NCBI GenBank assembly: GCA_028869035.1 | Contig: JAGWTL010000183.1 | Coordinates: 1-6,124, forward strand | Reading direction: 5' to 3' | DNA: 6,124 bases | Origin: Burkholderiales bacterium | GTDB taxonomy: Bacteria > Pseudomonadota > Gammaproteobacteria > Burkholderiales > Burkholderiaceae_C | Shown: positions 1 to 4,534 of the stretch, one piece after another | Layout: every line of letters begins with the position of its first letter | Numbering within the stretch: position 1 is the first letter of the stretch | Notes under the pieces: generated by a model | What the model was told of the DNA's origin: nothing | The model's database searches: none | The model's input: only the letters and a program-made list of their open reading frames with translations | Position numbers and translations under genes: made by a program

Positions 1-1
1 C

Positions 2-127
2 GAGACGCTGGAAGACCTGTGCCAGGTCATGGCCGACGCCTCCATCTGCGGCCTGGGCCAGGCCGCACCCAACCCCATCCGCTGTGTCCAGAAATACTTC
101 CCGCAAGAACTGGGAGCCCAAGCATGA
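2..127 (+). CDS. fdsB: NAD-dependent formate dehydrogenase beta (NuoF-like) subunit, C-terminal fragment
   Basis: Only the last 41 residues are present; the gene begins upstream of the window. The peptide contains LCQVMADASICGLGQ, then APNPIRC and QKYFP, followed by TGA at 125-127. This is the characteristic C-terminal end of NuoF/FdsB proteins, which bind FMN and NAD(H) plus a [4Fe-4S] cluster. In that family the cysteine of the S-I-C-x-L-G motif is the last ligand of the cluster, and the other three lie upstream in a CxxCxxC motif outside this window. FdsB passes electrons from formate oxidation to NAD+. The stop codon overlaps the next start as ATGA (124-127), which implies translational coupling with the catalytic subunit. 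The assignment to FdsB rather than respiratory NuoF rests on the neighbour being a formate dehydrogenase alpha subunit, not NuoG. Confidence 0.88.
   Translation, partial: ETLEDLCQVMADASICGLGQAAPNPIRCVQKYFPQELGAQA
112..116 (+). promoter_or_regulatory. Ribosome binding site for fdsA
   Basis: GGGAG lies seven bases upstream of the ATG at 124. It supports that start over the in-frame ATG further upstream, which lies within fdsB. The site is inside the last codons of fdsB. Confidence 0.6.
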
Positions 128-3100
128 ACGCACCCGCCAAGCTCAACGAAGTCACCCCCCAGGTCGTCGAGTTCACGCTCGACGGCAAAAAGGCCCAGGC
201 CTACGCCGGTGAAACCATCCTGACCGTGGCCAAGCGCATGGGCATGGAGATCCCCCACCTCTGCTACAAGGAGGGCATGCGCGCCGACGGCAACTGCCGC
301 GCCTGCGTGGTTGAGATCAAGGGCGAGCGCACCCTGGCCCCCAGCTGCTGCCGCAGCGCCACCGCCGGCATGGAGGTGCAGAGCCAGAGCGAACGCGCCG
401 TCAAGAGCCAGAAGATGGTGCTCGAGATGCTGCTGTCCGACATGCCGGATGTCGGCTACAAGTGGAATGACGACAGCGCCGTTCGCCCTGAGCTTGTCGA
501 AGGGCTCACAGGGGCTTCGACAAGCTCAGCCCGATCGGTGGGGCAGCACGGCGAACTGTCGCAGTGGGCCGACCAGGCAGGCGTGACTGTGCGCCCCGCA
601 CTCAAGGCCCTGCGCCGCGAGCAGCCGGTGGCCGATATCTCGCACCCGGCCATGGCCGTCAACCTCGACGCCTGCATCCAGTGCAACCGTTGCGTGCGCG
701 CCTGCCGCGAAGAACAGGTGAACGACGTGATCGGCTACGCCATGCGCGGCAGCCACAGCGAGATCGTGTTCGACCTGGGCGACGCCATGGGCGACAGCAC
801 CTGCGTGGCCTGCGGCGAATGCGTTCAGGCCTGCCCCACGGGTGCCCTCATGCCCAAGACACGCGTCGGTTCGCAACAGGTCGACAAGAAGGTGGACTCG
901 GTCTGCCCCTTCTGCGGCGTCGGTTGCCTGCTGACCTACAACGTCAAGGACAACAAGATCATCAGCGTGGACGGGCGCGACGGCCCGGCCAATCACAGCC
1001 GCCTGTGCGTCAAGGGCCGTTTCGGTTTCGACTACGCGCACAACCCGCAGCGCCTGACCCAACCCCTGATCCGCAAGGCCGGCGTGCCCAAGGACCCGGA
1101 AGCCATCGACGAGCTGAACCGCCAGATGAGCGAGGATCCCTCGGTCATCTTGAGCATGTTCCGCGAAGCCACCTGGGACGAGGCGCTGGACCTGGCCGGT
1201 GGCGGCCTCAAGGGCCTGCGCGACAAATACGGCCTCAAGGCCCTGGCCGGTTTCGGCTCGGCCAAGGGCAGCAACGAAGAGGCCTACCTCTTCCAGAAGC
1301 TGGTGCGCACGGGCTTCGGCAGCAACAACGTGGACCACTGCACGCGCCTGTGCCATGCTTCCAGCGTGGCCGCCCTGCTAGAGGGTGTGGGCTCGGGCGC
1401 CGTCTCCAACCAGGTCAATGACGTGGAGAACTCGAGCCTGATCATGCTGATCGGCTCCAACCCCACGGCCAACCACCCGGTGGCCGCCACCTGGATGAAA
1501 AATGCCGCGAAGGCCGGCGCCAAGATCGTGCTGGCCGACCCGCGCATCACCGACATCGGCAAGCACGCCTGGCGCACCCTGCAGTTCAAGCCCGACACCG
1601 ACGTGGCCATGCTCAACGCCATGATCTATACGGTGATCGAAGAAGGCCTGGTCGACAAGGAATTCCTGAAGAAGCGCGCCAGCAACTTCGAGGCCCTCAA
1701 GGCCAACGTCAAGGGCTACAGCCCGGAGGCCATGGAGCCCATCTGCGGCATTCCCGCGCAGCAGCTGCGCGAAGTGGCGCGCGAGTTCGCCACCTCCAAG
1801 GCCTCCATGATCCTGTGGGGCATGGGCGTGAGCCAGCACGTGCACGGCACCGACAACGCGCGTTGCCTGATCGCCCTGTGCGCGGTGACCGGCCAGATCG
1901 GCAAGCCCGGTTCCGGCCTGCACCCGCTGCGCGGCCAGAACAATGTGCAGGGCGCCAGCGATGCCGGCCTGATCCCCATGATGTTCCCGAACTACCAGCG
2001 CGTGGACAACCATGACGCGCACCAGTGGTTCGAGAAGTTCTGGGACACCAAGCTTGATGACAAGCCCGGTTACACCGTGGTGGAGATCATGCACAAGGCC
2101 CTGGTCGACGACAGCGATCCGCACAAGATCCACGGCATGTACGTCGAGGGTGAGAACCCCGCCATGAGCGACCCGGACCTGAACCACGCCCGCCACGCGC
2201 TGGCCGAGCTCAAGCATCTGGTGGTGCAGGACATCTTCATGACCGAGACCGCCTGGCTGGCCGACGTGATCCTGCCCGCCACCGCCTGGCCCGAAAAGAC
2301 CGGCACCGTCAGCAACACCGACCGCATGGTGCAGATGGGCAAGCAGGCCGTCACGCCGCCCGGCGAGGCCAAGCCCGACCTCTGGATCATCCAGGAACTT
2401 GCTTACCGCATGGGCGTGAACTGGAACGGCGTTGACGCCGGGCCGTCCCAAGGCGCCGCAGCCCCCTCGGGCGGCAGTGCGGCACGCATTGCGGCAAACG
2501 TGGGGGCCTTTTATGCTGGCGAGCACGCCGGCGTGGCCGAGGTCTACGAGGAGATGCGCCAGGCCATGCATGCCGTCATCTCGGGCATCACCTGGGAGCG
2601 TCTGGAGAAGGAATCCAGCGTGACCTATCCCTGCCTGAGCGCCGACGACCCGGGCCAGCCCACCGTCTTCATCGACAAGTTCGACACCAAGGACGGCAAG
2701 GTCAGGCTGGTGCCGGCCGACATCATCCCGGCCAACGAACGCCCCGATGCCGAGTTCCCCTTCGTGCTCATCACGGGCCGCCAGCTCGAGCACTGGCACA
2801 CCGGCAGCATGACGCGCCGTTCGGGTGTGCTCGACGCCATCGAGCCCATCGCCACCGCCTCCATGTGCGGTGACGACATGAGCGAACTGGGCCTGAAACC
2901 CGGCGACGTGGTGACCGTGGCCTCGCGCCGTGGCCAGGTGGCCATCCACCTGCGCCGTGACGACGGCACGCCGCGCGGCGCCGTCTTCATCCCCTTCGCC
3001 TACTACGAAGCGGCGGCCAACCTGATCACCAACGCCGCGCTGGACCCGGTCGGCAAGATCCCGGAGTTCAAGTACTGCGCGGTGGCCATCCGCCGCGGCG

Positions 3101-3153
3101 GCACGCCGGCCAAGACGCAGGGCTTCGGTGCGGCGCAGGCCATGCTGGGCTGA
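124..3153 (+). CDS. fdsA: NAD-dependent formate dehydrogenase, catalytic alpha subunit (Mo-bisMGD, Fe-S)
   Basis: This 1009-residue cytosolic enzyme oxidises formate to CO2 and passes electrons to FdsB; no signal peptide is visible. Domains in order: a [2Fe-2S] domain with C47, C58, C61 and C75 (or C76); a double ferredoxin module with C184/187/190/194 and C227/230/233/237P; the [4Fe-4S] motif next to the cofactor, C261/264/268/295; then the molybdopterin oxidoreductase domains. In C-T-R-L-C-H, C410 is the expected Mo ligand, with cysteine in place of selenocysteine, and H411 follows it. R603 in PLRGQNNVQG matches the conserved active-site arginine. H-W-H-T-G-S-M-T-R-R at 890-899 belongs to the dinucleotide-binding domain. 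The start at 124 has an RBS and the ATGA overlap. Family members are about 960 residues as I recall. The excess matches two in-frame repeat insertions, at residues 120-139 and about 769-796. A terminator follows 21 bases after the stop. Confidence 0.95.
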   Translation: MNAPAKLNEVTPQVVEFTLDGKKAQAYAGETILTVAKRMGMEIPHLCYKEGMRADGNCRACVVEIKGERTLAPSCCRSATAGMEVQSQSERAVKSQKMVLEMLLSDMPDVGYKWNDDSAVRPELVEGLTGASTSSARSVGQHGELSQWADQAGVTVRPALKALRREQPVADISHPAMAVNLDACIQCNRCVRACREEQVNDVIGYAMRGSHSEIVFDLGDAMGDSTCVACGECVQACPTGALMPKTRVGSQQVDKKVDSVCPFCGVGCLLTYNVKDNKIISVDGRDGPANHSRLCVKGRFGFDYAHNPQRLTQPLIRKAGVPKDPEAIDELNRQMSEDPSVILSMFREATWDEALDLAGGGLKGLRDKYGLKALAGFGSAKGSNEEAYLFQKLVRTGFGSNNVDHCTRLCHASSVAALLEGVGSGAVSNQVNDVENSSLIMLIGSNPTANHPVAATWMKNAAKAGAKIVLADPRITDIGKHAWRTLQFKPDTDVAMLNAMIYTVIEEGLVDKEFLKKRASNFEALKANVKGYSPEAMEPICGIPAQQLREVAREFATSKASMILWGMGVSQHVHGTDNARCLIALCAVTGQIGKPGSGLHPLRGQNNVQGASDAGLIPMMFPNYQRVDNHDAHQWFEKFWDTKLDDKPGYTVVEIMHKALVDDSDPHKIHGMYVEGENPAMSDPDLNHARHALAELKHLVVQDIFMTETAWLADVILPATAWPEKTGTVSNTDRMVQMGKQAVTPPGEAKPDLWIIQELAYRMGVNWNGVDAGPSQGAAAPSGGSAARIAANVGAFYAGEHAGVAEVYEEMRQAMHAVISGITWERLEKESSVTYPCLSADDPGQPTVFIDKFDTKDGKVRLVPADIIPANERPDAEFPFVLITGRQLEHWHTGSMTRRSGVLDAIEPIATASMCGDDMSELGLKPGDVVTVASRRGQVAIHLRRDDGTPRGAVFIPFAYYEAAANLITNAALDPVGKIPEFKYCAVAIRRGGTPAKTQGFGAAQAMLG
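479..538 (+). repeat. REP-like palindromic repeat, copy A, in frame inside fdsA
   Basis: A 60-bp element. CCGTTCG (479-485) faces CGATCGG (532-538, one mismatch). A perfect 15-bp inverted repeat, CTGAGCTTGTCGAAG (488-502) and CTTCGACAAGCTCAG (515-529), encloses a 12-base loop. It is translated as V-R-P-E-L-V-E-G followed by a Ser/Ala-rich stretch, residues 120-139. It falls in the cysteine-free linker between the [2Fe-2S] domain and the double ferredoxin module. I recognise the core as an interspersed palindrome common in Comamonadaceae and related genomes; that is from memory. Related copies lie at 3936-4033 and 5284-5343. Confidence 0.9.
2440..2512 (+). repeat. GC-rich terminator-like hairpin repeat, in frame inside fdsA
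   Basis: GCCCCC (2461-2466) pairs with GGGGGC (2502-2507). An inner stem, GCAGTGC (2474-2480) with GCATTGC (2486-2492), has one G-U pair and a 5-base loop. TTTT follows at 2509-2512. The coding reads as an Ala/Gly/Ser-rich stretch, about residues 769-796. It interrupts a region where relatives, as I recall them, run directly from W-N to Y-A-G and then the E-V-Y/D-V-F segment. The sequence resembles a second Comamonadaceae interspersed repeat, often found at gene ends and starting near GGGCCGTCCCAAGGCG (2440-2455). The outer limits are approximate, and the family identity is from memory. Confidence 0.65.
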
Positions 3154-3174
3154 CCACTGCCAACGGGACAAGAC

Positions 3175-3208
3175 AAGGGCCTTGCGGCATGTCGCAAGGC
3201 CCTTTTTT
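3175..3208 (+). terminator. Rho-independent terminator of the fds operon
   Basis: A perfect 12-bp stem, AAGGGCCTTGCG (3175-3186) and CGCAAGGCCCTT (3193-3204), has a six-base loop. A run of six T (3203-3208) overlaps the 3' end of the stem. It lies 21 bases after the fdsA stop. It separates the fds operon from the DUF3305 operon, and means no fdsC/fdhD or fdsD gene follows fdsA directly in this transcript. Confidence 0.93.
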
Positions 3209-3230
3209 ATTCGGTGCGCAAGGGTGGCCG

Positions 3231-3247
3231 TGCGACAAATTGTCGCA
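3231..3247. promoter_or_regulatory. Perfect palindrome, candidate operator of the DUF3305 operon
   Basis: TGCGACAA-A-TTGTCGCA is an uninterrupted 17-bp inverted repeat with 8-bp arms around a single central base. It lies 48 bases upstream of the DUF3305 start and has no T tract after it, so it is not a terminator. The symmetry suits a dimeric regulator. The GCGACA...GTCGC half-sites resemble the sites I recall for RegA/PrrA-type redox response regulators, but this is only a resemblance. If the promoter suggested at 3280-3285 is right, the palindrome is centred near -53, a typical activator position. Confidence 0.55.
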
Positions 3248-3279
3248 ACGGACTCTTATGCAGGGTCTTTCCTATCCGC

Positions 3280-3285
3280 TACAGT
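3280..3285 (+). promoter_or_regulatory. Possible sigma70 -10 element before DUF3305
   Basis: TACAGT matches the TATAAT consensus at four of six positions. I see no convincing -35 at 16 to 18 bases upstream, which would fit an activator-dependent promoter using the palindrome at 3231-3247. Transcription would start near 3292, only about three bases before the ATG at 3295, giving a leaderless or nearly leaderless mRNA. The evidence is weak. Confidence 0.3.
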
Positions 3286-3294
3286 GACGGCTGT

Positions 3295-3855
3295 ATGAGC
3301 AGCAAACAACCCTCCACCCAGGTCGCCGTCATCATGCGCAAGGTGCGCATCGATGGGCCCATGAGCCGCTGGCAGACCTGGCGCTGGGAGCTCGCCGATG
3401 TGGTGGCGCACGAACCGGCCTTCGGTGATCAAGCGCGCCTGCTGCGCAAGGACGAGAACGGCGAACATTGGTTGCACCCGAACTTCACGGTGGAGTTGTT
3501 CCGCGACGATGCCGAGGGCTACTACCTGAATGCCACCACGCCGGCGCCCTGCTGGTTCGTGCTCTGGCGCATGGAGGAGGAAGCCAGCGTGGCGGACGAG
3601 CCCATTCCCCGCCCGGCGGCCGTTTCGGTGAGTTACCACGACGCCGGGCGCTGGCTCGACGCGCAGGAAACCGTGGAGCAGGTGCCCGCACCGCCCGAGG
3701 TCGTGGCCTGGTTCCAGGCCTATGCCGATGAACACCGTGTGATCGAGCCCAAGCGCCGCAAGCGGCCTGACAGCTTCAAGCCGCTGACGGACCGTTTCGG
3801 CAACCCGGCCTCGGTGAGCACGGAGAAGAAATTCGGCGGGGGCGAACATGGCTGA
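3295..3855 (+). CDS. DUF3305 family protein, formate dehydrogenase-associated
   Basis: A 186-residue soluble protein with no signal peptide, membrane segment or cysteine cluster. Family features visible: V-A-V-I-M near residues 10-14, R-W-Q-T-W-R-W-E-L at 25-33, a W-L-H-P-N-F-T-V-E-L-F segment at 59-69, E-G-Y-Y-L-N at 74-79, S-Y-H-D-A-G-R-W-L-D at 113-122, and a basic K-R-R-K-R-P-D-S-F-K stretch at 153-162. These fit DUF3305, a family of unknown function found beside DUF3306 and ferredoxin-like genes in FDH clusters. The ATG at 3295 was chosen because the conserved region begins about ten residues later, and the upstream extension would run back to the terminator T tract. No clear Shine-Dalgarno precedes it. 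Its end overlaps the DUF3306 start by eight bases. A role in FDH assembly is an inference from neighbours only. Confidence 0.85.
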   Translation: MSSKQPSTQVAVIMRKVRIDGPMSRWQTWRWELADVVAHEPAFGDQARLLRKDENGEHWLHPNFTVELFRDDAEGYYLNATTPAPCWFVLWRMEEEASVADEPIPRPAAVSVSYHDAGRWLDAQETVEQVPAPPEVVAWFQAYADEHRVIEPKRRKRPDSFKPLTDRFGNPASVSTEKKFGGGEHG

Positions 3856-4534
3856 GGGCTTCCTGGGCCGCTGGGCGCAGCGCAAGCAGGCGGTGCGCGA
3901 GGGCAAGCCGCTGGAGGAGCCGGTGCCTGGTTTGGCCGTTCGCCCTGAGCCACCTGTCCTGAGCAAAGTCGAAGGAGTCGAAGGGCTTGTGCCCCAGTCT
4001 GAGCGAGGGCTTCGACAAGCTCAGCCCGAACGGACTGAGATCGCATCGCCCTCTATGCAGTCGGAAGCACCACTACCGCCACCCACGCTGCAGGATACGC
4101 AGTCCTTGACGCCGCAGTCCGACTTCAAACGTTTTGTCGCCGCCGACGTGGACCCCGAGGTCAAGAACGCGGCCATGAAGAAGCTCTTCACCGATCCGCA
4201 CTTCAATGTGATGGACCGTCTGGACATCTACATCGACGACTACTCCCTCCCTGACCCGCTGCCGCAGTCCATGCTGCGCCAGATGGCCAGCGCGAAATTC
4301 CTGAACCTGTTTGAGGATGAGGAAGAAAAAGACAAAAAGGCCGGGGCAGGGCTGACCCCTAGCCCGGCACCTGCTGTGCAAACCGATAATCCGGCAACGG
4401 TGGCGGCGAGTCCCGAATTGCCGGCACCCGCCGCCACGGCCCACCTGAACGATCAAGACCATGCCGACCCTGATTTGCGACTGCAACAAGACCATGCCGC
4501 TGGACCCCAAGGGTCTGGGCGCGGTCCTCAATGA
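3848..4534 (+). CDS. DUF3306 family protein, formate dehydrogenase-associated
   Basis: A 228-residue protein without signal peptide, membrane segment or cysteines. The N-terminal F-L-G-R-W-A-Q-R-K (residues 5-13) and the core at about 80-156 (T-P-Q-S-D-F-K-R-F-V, D-P-E-V-K-N-A-A-M-K-K-L-F, D-P-H-F-N-V-M-D, Y-I-D-D-Y, M-L-R-Q-M) are typical of DUF3306, whose function is unknown. Between them is a linker consisting largely of repeat-derived sequence (31-62). After 156 comes an acidic E/K run, then a Pro/Ala-rich tail. A GGGGG tract (3838-3842) five bases before the ATG may serve as the RBS. The start overlaps DUF3305 by eight bases, and the last 74 bases overlap the next gene in another frame. 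The C-terminal D-P-D-L-R-L-Q and the residues after it are therefore encoded by the start of the ferredoxin gene. Confidence 0.85.
   Translation: MAEGFLGRWAQRKQAVREGKPLEEPVPGLAVRPEPPVLSKVEGVEGLVPQSERGLRQAQPERTEIASPSMQSEAPLPPPTLQDTQSLTPQSDFKRFVAADVDPEVKNAAMKKLFTDPHFNVMDRLDIYIDDYSLPDPLPQSMLRQMASAKFLNLFEDEEEKDKKAGAGLTPSPAPAVQTDNPATVAASPELPAPAATAHLNDQDHADPDLRLQQDHAAGPQGSGRGPQ
3936..4033 (+). repeat. REP-like palindromic repeat, composite copy B, in frame inside DUF3306 gene
   Basis: A 98-bp element bounded by CCGTTCG (3936-3942) and its exact complement CGAACGG (4027-4033). The right arm CTTCGACAAGCTCAG (4010-4024) is identical to that of copy A. The left arm is disrupted: CTGAGC (3945-3950) is followed by a variant arm, CTGAGCAAAGTCGAAG (3959-3974), and another TCGAAG (3978-3983). 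It looks like one palindrome variant nested in, or recombined with, another. It encodes residues 31-62 of the DUF3306 protein, beginning V-R-P-E as in copy A, between the N-terminal motif and the conserved core. Confidence 0.85.

Noticed and set aside
19..123. Upstream extension of fdsA to an ATG at 28 bases and earlier, adding 35 residues
   Set aside because: This stretch is the out-of-frame reading of the fdsB C-terminus. The ATG at 124 has a GGGAG site and the ATGA overlap, and the family sequence begins shortly after it.
479..538. Interpretation of the fdsA palindrome as a transcription terminator or an insertion sequence
   Set aside because: It has no T tract after the hairpin and no transposase. 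At 60 bp with conserved arms and in-frame coding it is a REP-like repeat.
526..1356. Minus-strand open frame opposite the cluster-binding half of fdsA
   Set aside because: It is a shadow of the coding strand with low-complexity Ala/Val/His composition and no recognisable motif.
1342..1356. Selenocysteine at the FdsA active site
   Set aside because: The metal-ligand codon at residue 410 is TGC, an ordinary cysteine, so no TGA recoding is needed.
564..1421. Plus-strand alternate frame of 285 codons within fdsA
   Set aside because: An Arg/Pro/Gly-rich reading of fdsA in another frame; no domain and no plausible RBS role.
1378..3171. Long minus-strand open frame of about 597 codons opposite fdsA
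   Set aside because: It is an antisense shadow common in high-GC codon-biased genes. The composition is His/Val/Gly/Ala-rich with no domain, and the + strand has a clear enzyme.
3214..3294. Longer start of the DUF3305 gene, adding 27 residues
   Set aside because: It would begin six bases after the terminator T tract and translate through the palindrome and the candidate promoter. The added residues show no family similarity.
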